Origin: Alkalinema sp. CACIAM 70d
Lineage (GTDB): Bacteria > Cyanobacteriota > Cyanobacteriia > Leptolyngbyales > Leptolyngbyaceae
Length of the DNA stretch: 64,000 bases
Assembly: GCA_002148405.1 (NCBI GenBank)
Contig: MUGG01000073.1
Coordinates: forward strand, 1 to 64,000
Direction of reading: 5' to 3'
Positions 1 through 7,599 of this stretch are shown here, piece after piece. Every line of letters begins with the position of its first letter. Within the stretch, counting starts at the first letter, position 1. The notes below the pieces were generated by a model. That model worked only from the letters and a program-made list of their open reading frames with translations. It did no database searches and was not told the DNA's origin. A program made the position numbers and the translations under genes.

Positions 1-560
1 ACACCTGTACCGTGATCTGCGCGATCGTTGGCATCTGTAACAACGTATCGATTGAAATTTTTTCCGCACAAATTGAGAGGGCGCAACTGGCTGGAGTAAT
101 CTTGAACGATGTTGTTAGAGGCTAATGTCCATATCTCACTCCAGTTACCAGAAACTCTGATAGTTCTATAATCAGGACTGGCATTGAAAACAATTCCCCT
201 AAAAGCGCCATCCGTATTCTCACCATTGCCGTAAATATCGTTGGCGTAGTTAATCTGTCTGCCGGAAGAAGGGTTAATAGAAGCCGACCCAACATGTCTG
301 TAATTTGTATTGCCCCATCTACCCTCTCCATACCAGGCAAAAAGCAATGTGTTGCCGTCCCGTCCTTTTGTGCTGATAAACTTAACGCATCGTACTCCAC
401 CCAAAGCACCATTGAATGAAGTGACCCGATAGGTACTCATGTGAGAACCGCAGGTAAATGAGGCTTGAGCACTATTAGCAGAAAAATTCAGACATAACAA
501 GGATGCAACAGTGCCTATCCCCACAGCAGAAATTGTAGACAATTTAAGTGTTGTTTTCAT
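1..560 (-). CDS. Secreted protein of unknown function (3' end outside window)
   Basis: The reading frame is open from an ATG at 560 to the window edge, giving 186 codons with no stop, so the C-terminus is missing. An AGGAG ribosome binding site lies about 8 bases upstream of the ATG. The product starts with a classic signal peptide: basic MKTTLK, a hydrophobic core, then a probable cleavage after SANSAQA, leaving a mature protein that begins near SFTCGSH. The mature part is rich in Gly, Asn, Ser and Tyr and has three Cys (in FTCGSH, VRCVKF and LCGKNF). I recognise no family. It is one of three small exported proteins in the first 2.1 kb on this strand. Export is well supported; function is unknown. 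Confidence 0.72.
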   Translation of the reverse strand, partial: MKTTLKLSTISAVGIGTVASLLCLNFSANSAQASFTCGSHMSTYRVTSFNGALGGVRCVKFISTKGRDGNTLLFAWYGEGRWGNTNYRHVGSASINPSSGRQINYANDIYGNGENTDGAFRGIVFNASPDYRTIRVSGNWSEIWTLASNNIVQDYSSQLRPLNLCGKNFNRYVVTDANDRADHGTG

Positions 561-798
561 GTGATGAACTCCTGTGGAAGTTTAGTTTGTATGAGTAAGT
601 GCAAAAGAGTGACTCATTCAGTTGATTGCCCATTTCTCGCCCAAACTGATAATCACCTGGATTGTTAGCGAGGCTCGATCTCCCTTATTCTTTACTTGGT
701 CGAAGCCACCAGATTTATTCATCCTTAGGCTTGAGCGAATGGAAAAGCAATCGTCCAGTGGTTAGGAAAAGGGAGATCGCATGTTCAAACTACAAATG

Positions 799-1209
799 TC
801 AACCACAGTCGATTCTCTGTGGGCTACCGATCGCTCGATTCAATCGATCTCTCCATGCCACGGCTTCACCAGAACCGCGATCGCTAAATGCAACGAGCAT
901 CACACTTGAAGTCGCCTGACCACAAGATTTTGCAGGATTATAGACACAGTAGATAAAGACCCCAGTGGTGCCCTAAGGATAGGTTGTCATCAAATAAGTC
1001 GTTCCATTCAACTGATCAAAAGAACCATTAGTACCTGTTACTTTGCGAATTGCATTTTGTACAAATTTCGTACAATCCCTTGCAGATCCGTCAATATTTC
1101 TAGAGGTTTGTGCCCAGCCGGGAACTGCTAAAGCAGAGGTTAGAATGAGTGAAAGAGAAGCGATCGAGAAGATAGTTGCGATCGCACTTAGCTTAAATCC
1201 AAATTTCAT
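799..1209 (-). pseudogene. Small secreted protein gene interrupted by an in-frame amber codon
   Basis: The likely start is the ATG at 1209 (MKFGFKLS), preceded by GGAG; an upstream in-frame ATG at 1251 is less likely. A signal peptide ends near GWAQ. The frame stops at TAG (973-975) after TTYLMTTYP. Past that codon the same frame stays open for about 57 more codons, to TGA at 799-801. The downstream part reads like real protein, with segments such as TGVFIYCVYNPAKSCG and AVAWRDRLNRAIG. The simplest reading is a gene of about 135 codons with one nonsense mutation, leaving a 78-aa product. Readthrough or a sequencing error are alternatives. No family recognised. Confidence 0.55.
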
Positions 1210-1310
1210 TGAGATAACTCCAATAATTTGCTGATTGAGGCGTTTGAGCATACTTTCTCGCTGACCTTAAGCGATTGACTAAGATTGGCTTTGAGAACTG
1301 CTCGCTCCGT

Positions 1311-1415
1311 TCATTCATGTCTTGCCAAAACAGGCTGGATTTTATGCAAGGTTAGAAAATTTTTCGCTACATGAGTGAATGGATAAAGGAGGGCGATCGT
1401 GACTTGAACAATTTG
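1311..1415. repeat. Intergenic repeat, copy A
   Basis: This stretch of about 105 bases is nearly identical to 2177-2284. Shared blocks are TCATTCATGTCTTGCCAAAA, TTTTATGCAAGGTTAGAAA and ATGAGTGAATGGATAAAGGA, followed by GGGCGATCG and ACTTGAACAATTTGA. The first ~70 bases have inverted ends (CATTCATGT and ACATGAGTGAATG), as in a small MITE- or REP-like element. It lies upstream of the minus-strand secreted-protein gene at 799-1209, so a promoter role is also possible. A related shorter core lies at about 1429-1462. The rest of 1210-1602 shows no gene I can support. Confidence 0.7.
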
Positions 1416-1428
1416 AGAGCGCCCCTCT

Positions 1429-1462
1429 ATTCCTCCCAAAATAGACTGAGTTTTATGCAAAA
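1429..1462. repeat. Intergenic repeat core, copy B
   Basis: This short degenerate copy of the motif reads ATTCCTCCCAAAATAGACTG followed by AGTTTTATGCAAAATTA. It matches copies A and C in the CCAAAATAG and TTTTATGCAA blocks. It lies between the DM9-type gene (1603-2118) and copy A. Confidence 0.5.
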
Positions 1463-1602
1463 TTAAATACTTTTTTGGGGTGTGATTGAAGATGAATGAA
1501 CATAAACTTTCTTATTCCATTCGCTGCTGCTTTCCTTCTCATTTTTCTCATTTTTTTGTCCAGTCTTTGGGGTACCCCTCAACGTGCTGCTGGCTTGACC
1601 AG

Positions 1603-2118
1603 CTATCTTTTGACTTTTACAAGTACATCGAAGTTTGTATGTCTGATGTTATAGTCATTCCAAGACGTATAGCAAATACCATTTCTGAGTCCACCATGGA
1701 CAACTTTCCCAGGAAGTCCATTTCGACTTTTGCAAATTAGCGTGGGTATGCCATCTTCTGGATCTAATGTAATAACCTGTCTCGGATCTGCTATATTTCT
1801 ATCTACCCATGCCACTTCCTGACTACCTTGCAAGACAAAATATGAGGAGAAGGCTAAATGCCCTTGTCCCCAGGCAACATAGCACACACTCTGGTTTTCT
1901 CCTAAATGACCTGCTTGATATCCGTTAGGGGTACGTCCTGCACAAATATAGTAATTGTCGTTGATAACAAAGTTTGACCAAATTGGATCGTTCCCTCGTG
2001 CTCCATTACTAAACCGAAGCCACTCAACTGCAGAAGCTATCCTTGCTGAGAAGACAGTAACTACAATGGTCATTACCATTGTTGTAGTCAAAAAACGAAC
2101 ATTCCTAGAACTCAACAT
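1603..2118 (-). CDS. Secreted DM9/DUF3421-like (natterin-type) repeat protein
   Basis: The best start is the ATG at 2118 (MLSSRNVRF), with GGAGAG just upstream; the frame extends to 2172 but without a good start site. The product is 171 aa with an N-terminal hydrophobic signal or anchor (about residues 8-30, ending near ARIASA). The mature part carries two rough repeats of the DM9/DUF3421 type. Each has a WLRFSNG- or VAWVDR-like start, then YICAGR or LICKSR, then a Gly-rich turn and a Cys-Tyr-x-(A/T)-W ending (VCYVAWG, ICYTSWN). DM9 proteins in other organisms bind carbohydrate or are toxin accessory domains; a ligand for this one is unknown. The export signal fits its two secreted neighbours. 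Confidence 0.68.
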   Translation of the reverse strand: MLSSRNVRFLTTTMVMTIVVTVFSARIASAVEWLRFSNGARGNDPIWSNFVINDNYYICAGRTPNGYQAGHLGENQSVCYVAWGQGHLAFSSYFVLQGSQEVAWVDRNIADPRQVITLDPEDGIPTLICKSRNGLPGKVVHGGLRNGICYTSWNDYNIRHTNFDVLVKVKR

Positions 2119-2176
2119 GGTAGTCTCTCCTAAAAGTATAGTTATCGTAACTTGAGCTAGAAGCATAATCACCTAT

Positions 2177-2284
2177 TCATTCATGTCTTGCCAAAATAGG
2201 TTGCGTTTTATGCAAGGTTAGAAAGTTTTTTTCAATGCATGAGTGAATGGATAAAGGAGGGCGATCGCAACTTGAACAATTTGA
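2177..2284. repeat. Intergenic repeat, copy C
   Basis: Near-identical to 1311-1415 over its whole length, including the GGATAAAGGAGGGCGATCG block. It sits upstream of the minus-strand DM9-type gene, as copy A sits upstream of the 799-1209 gene. The shared placement suits either a repeated element with preferred sites or a common upstream regulatory region. Confidence 0.7.
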
Positions 2285-2336
2285 ACCAAAAGCGAGATCA
2301 CTGGAAGTGCATCACAAATCTCCTGATTAATTGCTT

Positions 2337-2480
2337 TCACTAATGTCTTGGCTAAGGCAGTTCTGTTTTATGCGGACGATTGGTTAGTAAAACTTATATT
2401 AATAAGCAATAAGGGTTGGTTTTGCTAAACTTTTACTGAGACTGCATAAAACGTTCCCTCAATTGCCAAGAACCTAGTGA
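2337..2480. repeat. MITE-like element with inverted ends (copies D and E of the GCATAAAAC motif)
   Basis: The left end (2337-2377) has TCACTAATGTCTTGG and GTTTTATGCGGAC. The right end (2441-2480), read on the minus strand, has TCACTAGGTTCTTGG and GTTTTATGCAG. The roughly 40-base ends are therefore imperfect inverted repeats around about 60 AT-rich bases. No ORF lies inside. The right half ends about 60 bases before the ATG of the sigma-like gene and could influence its expression. Nothing else is seen in 2285-2542. Confidence 0.55.
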
Positions 2481-2542
2481 AGGGTTGCAGATGCCCGATT
2501 AGCCTTTTTCCCATCTGCTATCACTTAATAAAATTGCCCCCT

Positions 2543-3193
2543 ATGAACGGAGCCGATGACCCGCAAGATACTGCTACCTGGGATCAGAGTCTGAAACAAC
2601 TGGCGATCGCCGCCCAACAGCAGCCCGCCAACAGCCTGCCCCGTCAACGTATCCTGGCGCGATTGATTGATGCGTTACAAAAATCAAAAAAATTGACCCG
2701 CCCCCTGTCTAACTTTTCCGGTGCAATGTATGAAGAAATCTATGCTGAAGCCCTGCAAAGACTTTATTTATACATTTGTCAACGCATCGACTCCTACCGA
2801 TCGGAACAAGCTGAAGTTCTGCAATGGGTTAACTTTTTACTCAAGCGTCGCTTTTTTCCGGAAGCTACCCGTGAAATCATGGGCAAAACAGCCGATCAGC
2901 AGCGCTTTTCGCTGGATGACCTCGACCATCATTTTCAGGTTCCAGAGGATTCCTCCCCATCCGACGAACTGCGGCAATATTTAGAAGAAGATCCCGATCG
3001 CTTATTTCAAACTGTTCACGTTCAAAAATATCCGAAAGCCACCTTTCAATATATTGCCCTACAGCGTCTAGCGGGGTTTTCCTGGCAAGAGATCACCCTT
3101 CAACTCAATGTCGATGTCCCTACCCTCAGCAGCTTCTACCAACGTCGGCTCAAAGAATTTACCCCCTATTTCCGAGCCTATTTATCCTCCTAA
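2543..3193 (+). CDS. Sigma-70-like regulator with region-4-type HTH
   Basis: The start is the ATG at 2543 (MNGADDPQD); the frame reaches 2477 only through a GTG. The product is 216 aa. Its C-terminal 50 residues read like sigma region 4 of cyanobacterial group 3/4-type sigma factors: LQRLAGFSWQEITLQLN, then the characteristic TLSSFYQRRLKEF. The central part (RYLEEDP-like acidic stretch, YPKATFQYIAL) is as in this family; a full region 2 is not obvious. Genes of this type usually stand just before DUF1822 and CHAT-CHASE2 genes in cyanobacteria, exactly the order here. The likely role is transcriptional control of the downstream CHAT cluster. Targets are inferred, not shown. Confidence 0.7.
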   Translation: MNGADDPQDTATWDQSLKQLAIAAQQQPANSLPRQRILARLIDALQKSKKLTRPLSNFSGAMYEEIYAEALQRLYLYICQRIDSYRSEQAEVLQWVNFLLKRRFFPEATREIMGKTADQQRFSLDDLDHHFQVPEDSSPSDELRQYLEEDPDRLFQTVHVQKYPKATFQYIALQRLAGFSWQEITLQLNVDVPTLSSFYQRRLKEFTPYFRAYLSS

Positions 3194-3219
3194 GTAAACC
3201 CTGAATCTAACCCAAGGCC

Positions 3220-4212
3220 ATGATGTACACTCCAGCACAAACCCTAACATTCACAATGCCAATTTCTCTCCAAGCCCACCAAGTGGCCCAGCAATTTTGG
3301 CGGCTTCATCCCAATCAACAAAAGGCTAAACAAGTCTACCTCAATACGATCGCAGTTCAAACGGTGCAGACTTACTTACAATGGTTTGGAATTGCGACTG
3401 ATTTGGAATCTGGTGATAGCTGGAACCCAGCGCTACAAGCGCTTGCAGATACAGCGGATTTGGTCATCAAAGATCAGGGTAAATTAGAGTGTCGGCCTGT
3501 ATTGCCTAATCAGGAAGTGTGCTTGGTTCCTGCGGAAGTCTGGCAAGAACGGATTGGCTATGTGGCTGTGCAGCTAAACGCAGAGTTAACGGAAGCTACA
3601 TTACTAGGATTTCTTCCGCAGGCTGGACAATTAGAAGTTCCATTACAATCACTGCAATCATTAGATCGATTGTTAGAGGTATGTAATGAAACAGCGCCTT
3701 CAATTGCAAATCTAAGCCAAGTTGCTGTTCACCTAAGTCAATGGTTACAAAACACGATCGATACAGGTTGGCAAACATTAGATGCCTTGTTTCCCTCATC
3801 ACAACTTGCTTTTGTGATGCGCGGTAGTTCATCTGAGGCTAGTGCTTCTGAGACTAATGCTTCTGAGGCCGGAGCTTCTGAGACAGGTGCCATTGCCTAC
3901 ATCAGTCGAGGTAAGCGACTGAACCTAGGATCGGCAACCCATCCAGTGGAAGTGGTGCTACTAGTAGAATTTTTGCCCCTAGAGTCAAATCCCTGGGAAA
4001 TTACTGTAAAACTGTGTCCCCAACAGGAGCAAAGCGTTCTCCCTACCGATGTAGAGGTGATGATCTTGGATGAACAAGGCGTGTCCGTTATGCAGGCCCA
4101 GTCACGTAGTACGGAGATGATTCAATTGAAATTCTTAGGTTCACCGGGAGAGCGATTTGGGGTCAAAGTAATGTCTGAATTTAATAGTGTCACCGAAGAG
4201 TTTTGCGTTTAA
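3220..4212 (+). CDS. DUF1822 family protein
   Basis: The protein is 330 aa. The N-terminal half matches the DUF1822 pattern: MPISLQAHQVAQQFW, NQQKAKQVYLNTIAVQTV, a YLQWFGI segment, then CRPVLPNQEVCLVPAEVW. A short Ser-Glu-Ala rich repeat (SEASASETNASEAGAS, about residues 205-222) acts as a flexible linker before a beta-rich C-terminal part. There is no signal peptide or membrane segment. It starts 26 bases after the sigma-like gene and its 3' end comes just before the CHAT-CHASE2 gene, so the three are probably co-transcribed. The molecular function of DUF1822 is unknown. Start alternatives are the ATGs at 3220, 3223 and 3256. Confidence 0.85.
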   Translation: MMYTPAQTLTFTMPISLQAHQVAQQFWRLHPNQQKAKQVYLNTIAVQTVQTYLQWFGIATDLESGDSWNPALQALADTADLVIKDQGKLECRPVLPNQEVCLVPAEVWQERIGYVAVQLNAELTEATLLGFLPQAGQLEVPLQSLQSLDRLLEVCNETAPSIANLSQVAVHLSQWLQNTIDTGWQTLDALFPSSQLAFVMRGSSSEASASETNASEAGASETGAIAYISRGKRLNLGSATHPVEVVLLVEFLPLESNPWEITVKLCPQQEQSVLPTDVEVMILDEQGVSVMQAQSRSTEMIQLKFLGSPGERFGVKVMSEFNSVTEEFCV

Positions 4213-4237
4213 GTGGGGCGTGTCGGCAGGAGGTTGT

Positions 4238-6553
4238 ATGGTGGCTACACCGGGTAAACTGGTTATCCTAAAACTGGAGGGAGATCTGAAGCTGCGCGGG
4301 TTTCGGGTTACCTTGGAAATTGGGATGGAGAACGATCGTCCCTCGATCGAAATGGTGGGTGAACTGCCAGCGGCGTTGGAGTTGTCAGATTGCTGGGAGA
4401 ATTGGGATTCGGTTTATCACCAGTTGGCAATTCCGAGCCGAATTGTGCCCCAGGCGATTATCTATGGTGGTTCCGTGAATCGGCTGGATGAATGCCGTCA
4501 GGTATCCCGTGCGTTGCGCGATCGATTTACGGCTTGGTTAGAAACCCCATCCTTTCAAAAACTCGATCGTCGCCTGCGGGATGTGCTAAATCTGGAGGAT
4601 TCCATTCGGGTTTTAATTCGAACCGATGATTCGATCGTGCAGCATTTACCTTGGCATTTTTGGGATTTTATTGAACGGTATCCCAGAGCAGAAGTGGCCT
4701 TGGGGGCAACTACGTTTGAACAGTATCCCGTCTATGGTCGTAAAGTGAATCGGCGGGTGCGAATTTTAGCGATTCTTGGCGATCGACGAGGCATTGATAT
4801 TGAGGCCGATCGGCAAATGCTGGAACGCTTGCCTAGTGCGGAAGTAACCTTTCTAGTAGAACCCAAGCGCGATCAAATTAATGATCAGCTTTGGGATCAG
4901 ACGTGGGATATTCTGTTTTTTGCAGGCCATAGTCAAACTAAAGCAGATCAAGGCTTGATTCAAATTAATCCAGAGGAATGGTTAGGCTGGAGTGAGTTAG
5001 AATACGGAGTCAGACAGGCGATCGAACGGGGTTTAAAATTAGCAATTTTTAATTCCTGTGATGGGTTGGGTTTAGCGAATCAGTTGGCATCACTGCATTT
5101 ACCCCAAATGATTGTGATGCGGGAATCGGTACCCGATAAGGTTGCACAGGAGTTTCTCAAGTCTTTTCTAACGGCGTTTGTGCGGGGGGACTCACTCTAT
5201 TTGGCGGAGCGTCGAGCGCGGGAACGCTTGCAGGGATTGGAAAGTAATTTTCCCTGTGCGAGTTGGATTCCGATCATTTTTCAGAATTCTGTCAACCCGC
5301 CCCCCACTTGGGCAGAGTTATTAAATCCGCCCCAGCGATCGACCTCTTTGTTCAATGGGCCTCCAATGCCCCAATCCTGGTGGTCAAAGTTGAAATTGCC
5401 CTTGGTAAGCAGTTGGGTGATTACCAGTATTGTGATGGGAGCCAGGTTGACGGGTTTGTTGGAGCCTACGGAACTCTTTGCCTATGATCGTATGATCGTC
5501 TCCCGTCCCACAGAAAGCCCCGATCCGCGCCTGCTTATCATTACCAATGACGAAGCGGATATTAGGTATCAAAAGCAACAACAAATGCCCATGAATAGCT
5601 CAGCGCTATCAGATAAAGCATTGGCTCTGCTTATGAAAAAGTTAGCGCCACACAGACCTGTGGCAGTTGGGTTAGATATCTATCGAGATGATGTAAACTT
5701 TCCTCAAGAGCATGAACTTAAACAACATCTTAAAGATTTGACTTTCATCTGCCAGATTGAAGGTGGGAAAAAAGGGTTACAGGAGATTTTGCCTCCTAAA
5801 AAAATTCCGCTCAGTCAATTGGGTTTTTCTAATCTTCCAAAAGATCTAGATAATGTGGTTAGACGTAATACCATCGGGATGTACGGTGGTTTACATTGCA
5901 CAGATAAATCTTTTAGTTATCAACTGACGATGCGCTATCTGAAATCACGAGAGATTCAGGCAGAGTATGTGCCAGGTTTACTACAGATTGGTGATCGAGT
6001 CTTTCCAGCTCTTGCGAATCATCAAGGTGGCTATCATCGATCTGGATACATTGGTGGACATGAAATATTACTAAACTTTCGTAGAACTAATAACATTGCT
6101 CCTACGCTTTCTCTAGCTGAGGTTTTACAGGGAAAATACGATCGTGAGTTATCAAATTTGGTGTCAGGTCGAATCATTTTAATTGGGACGACTGCTCGAA
6201 GTTTCAATGATTATCACGATACTCCTTATGGAGAAATGGCAGGAGTGATAGTTCATGCCCATATGATTAGCCAAATGCTGAGTGCTGTCCTAGATCATCG
6301 GGTATTATTCTGGCAATTCTCCCAGTGGCTGGATGCTGTTGTGATCTGGCTATGGGGAGTAGTAGGGGTTTTATTAGGGCTGTGTCTACGATCTGGTCTT
6401 CTCTTAGCATTGTCAATTGTCAGTGTTTCTGGGGGATTAGTGATCATCTACTACGGCATTCTGCTTCAGGGAGGCTGGATGCCTTTAATTCCTTCAATTC
6501 TGACACTTGCCACCACAAGTAGCAGTGTGACTTATTTGAAATCAAAATTGTAG
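4238..6553 (+). CDS. CHAT protease-CHASE2 membrane protein
   Basis: The ATG at 4238 (MVATPGKL) has a strong AGGAGG just upstream and is preferred over an in-frame GTG at 4187. The product is 771 aa. A CHAT (caspase-like) domain covers about residues 175-350; the catalytic dyad is visible as His231 in FFAGHSQ and Cys274 in FNSCDG. A membrane segment follows near residues 385-405. A CHASE2 extracytoplasmic sensor domain (about 405-690, with FAYDRMI near its start) comes next, then two or three C-terminal membrane helices (WLWGVVGVLLGLCL and later). CHASE2 senses unknown signals outside the cytoplasm. The topology puts the protease domain in the cytoplasm and the sensor outside. The protein ends after the helices, with no kinase or cyclase domain. 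Confidence 0.87.
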   Translation: MVATPGKLVILKLEGDLKLRGFRVTLEIGMENDRPSIEMVGELPAALELSDCWENWDSVYHQLAIPSRIVPQAIIYGGSVNRLDECRQVSRALRDRFTAWLETPSFQKLDRRLRDVLNLEDSIRVLIRTDDSIVQHLPWHFWDFIERYPRAEVALGATTFEQYPVYGRKVNRRVRILAILGDRRGIDIEADRQMLERLPSAEVTFLVEPKRDQINDQLWDQTWDILFFAGHSQTKADQGLIQINPEEWLGWSELEYGVRQAIERGLKLAIFNSCDGLGLANQLASLHLPQMIVMRESVPDKVAQEFLKSFLTAFVRGDSLYLAERRARERLQGLESNFPCASWIPIIFQNSVNPPPTWAELLNPPQRSTSLFNGPPMPQSWWSKLKLPLVSSWVITSIVMGARLTGLLEPTELFAYDRMIVSRPTESPDPRLLIITNDEADIRYQKQQQMPMNSSALSDKALALLMKKLAPHRPVAVGLDIYRDDVNFPQEHELKQHLKDLTFICQIEGGKKGLQEILPPKKIPLSQLGFSNLPKDLDNVVRRNTIGMYGGLHCTDKSFSYQLTMRYLKSREIQAEYVPGLLQIGDRVFPALANHQGGYHRSGYIGGHEILLNFRRTNNIAPTLSLAEVLQGKYDRELSNLVSGRIILIGTTARSFNDYHDTPYGEMAGVIVHAHMISQMLSAVLDHRVLFWQFSQWLDAVVIWLWGVVGVLLGLCLRSGLLLALSIVSVSGGLVIIYYGILLQGGWMPLIPSILTLATTSSSVTYLKSKL

Positions 6554-6563
6554 AGGTTTAGGC

Positions 6564-6716
6564 ATGAAGAGATTTTTTGGTCGATTCATTCCAGCATTAA
6601 GCATTGTTACGTTATTGATGGTGACGATATTTGCTCAAGTGTCATTGGCAGAAGAGCCAAATTTTGGTGGTTCAGGATCTTCTGGAAATACGAGCGGTAC
6701 GGGTGGCAGTCGGTAG
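6564..6716 (+). CDS. 50-aa secreted Gly/Ser-rich peptide, paralogous to the start of the next gene
   Basis: This small ORF begins 10 bases after the CHAT-CHASE2 stop. It encodes MKRFFGRFIPALSIVTLLMV, the rest of a signal peptide ending at VSLA, then EEPNFGGSGSSGNTSGTGGS and a final Arg. The PNFGGSGSSGNT stretch recurs at the same place in the following DUF928 protein, so the two share a mature N-terminus. It is either a real short exported peptide or what is left of a duplicated DUF928 gene. The good signal peptide, conserved motif and tight spacing favour a real gene. Confidence 0.6.
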   Translation: MKRFFGRFIPALSIVTLLMVTIFAQVSLAEEPNFGGSGSSGNTSGTGGSR

Positions 6717-6750
6717 CAACTTGGTCATTAATTGTGAATGGTTCTAGAAA

Positions 6751-7494
6751 ATGAACAATCGTAAAATTGTTATAGCTTTACATGGCAGTATGGCAGTGCT
6801 AACTTGCATGACCCTTCTGCAACCTTGTATGTCAGTTTGGGCGGGAGACCCAAATTTTGGAGGTTCAGGAAGTTCAGGAAATACTCAAGGAGGTGGTTCA
6901 CGTGGCAATTGTCCGGCCCTGGCAGAATCAATGCAGCCTTTAACTGCCTTGATTCCCCATCCGAAGGCTAATCAGAGCACTTCTGGAAAAGCAATTGAGA
7001 CTGTTTCAGCACGTCCTACGGTTTGGGTATATGTGCCCTATACAGCTCCCACTGCTAAGCGAGTCACGTTGATTTTAGAAACAGCGGAGGGGGAGGAAAT
7101 TTATCGATCGCGGTTACCCATTCCAGCTCAACCGGGCATTGTTGGCATTGCTTTGCCGGAGAATCAGCCTGCGTTGGAACCTGGGAAGTCTTACCAGTGG
7201 AAATATCTGTTGAGTTGTAGTAGTGGTGGAGATGCGCCGGAGAAGGCGATCGGGCAAATTAAGCGTATTCCCCTAGCTCCAACCTTAGAGCAGCAATTAG
7301 CTCAGGCGAAAACTGCGGTAGACCGGAGTCGAGCCTATGTCCAGGCAGGAATCTGGTATGAGGCGTTAACGACTTTGGGGAATGAACTGAAACAGAAACC
7401 GGATGATCCGATGGTGAAAAAAGAATGGTCAACATTGTTAAACTACAGTACGGTTAACTTAGGGGAGTTTGCGCTACAGCCTTTACTCCCTTAA
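6751..7494 (+). CDS. DUF928 family exported protein
   Basis: The protein is 247 aa with a signal peptide (MNNRKIVIALHGSMAVL to about SVWAG). A mature N-terminus with the Gly/Ser motif PNFGGSGSSGNT follows. The DUF928 domain covers about residues 55-245. It includes CPALAESMQPLTALIP, TVWVYVPYTAPTAKRVTL, YQWKYLLSCSSGG and the C-terminal helical part with WYEALTTLGNELK. DUF928 genes in cyanobacteria commonly lie beside CHAT and haemagglutinin/CHAT genes. The family's function is unknown; periplasmic or outer-membrane location is inferred from the signal peptide. A hairpin follows the stop, consistent with transcription ending here. Confidence 0.83.
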   Translation: MNNRKIVIALHGSMAVLTCMTLLQPCMSVWAGDPNFGGSGSSGNTQGGGSRGNCPALAESMQPLTALIPHPKANQSTSGKAIETVSARPTVWVYVPYTAPTAKRVTLILETAEGEEIYRSRLPIPAQPGIVGIALPENQPALEPGKSYQWKYLLSCSSGGDAPEKAIGQIKRIPLAPTLEQQLAQAKTAVDRSRAYVQAGIWYEALTTLGNELKQKPDDPMVKKEWSTLLNYSTVNLGEFALQPLLP

Positions 7495-7515
7495 AAGGGT
7501 GACTCTCATGGTTTC

Positions 7516-7546
7516 TTCTCCCTTGTCCTAGAGCGACAGGGGAGAA
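7516..7546 (+). terminator. Probable terminator hairpin after the DUF928 gene
   Basis: TTCTCCCTTGTC and GACAGGGGAGAA form an 11-of-12 paired stem around a 7-base loop, followed by TTTAG. It lies 21 bases after the stop codon at 7494 and would separate the sigma-DUF1822-CHAT-DUF928 unit from the haemagglutinin-CHAT gene. The T run is short, so termination is likely but not certain. Confidence 0.5.
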
Positions 7547-7599
7547 TTTAGTCAGTTATATGGAATTGCTTAGCTATAGTTTTTAATTACGGTTGTTTA

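Noticed and set aside
662..919. An 85-codon plus-strand frame starting with TTG
   Set aside because: It lies opposite the extension of the interrupted secreted-protein gene, has no ribosome binding site and no recognisable motif.
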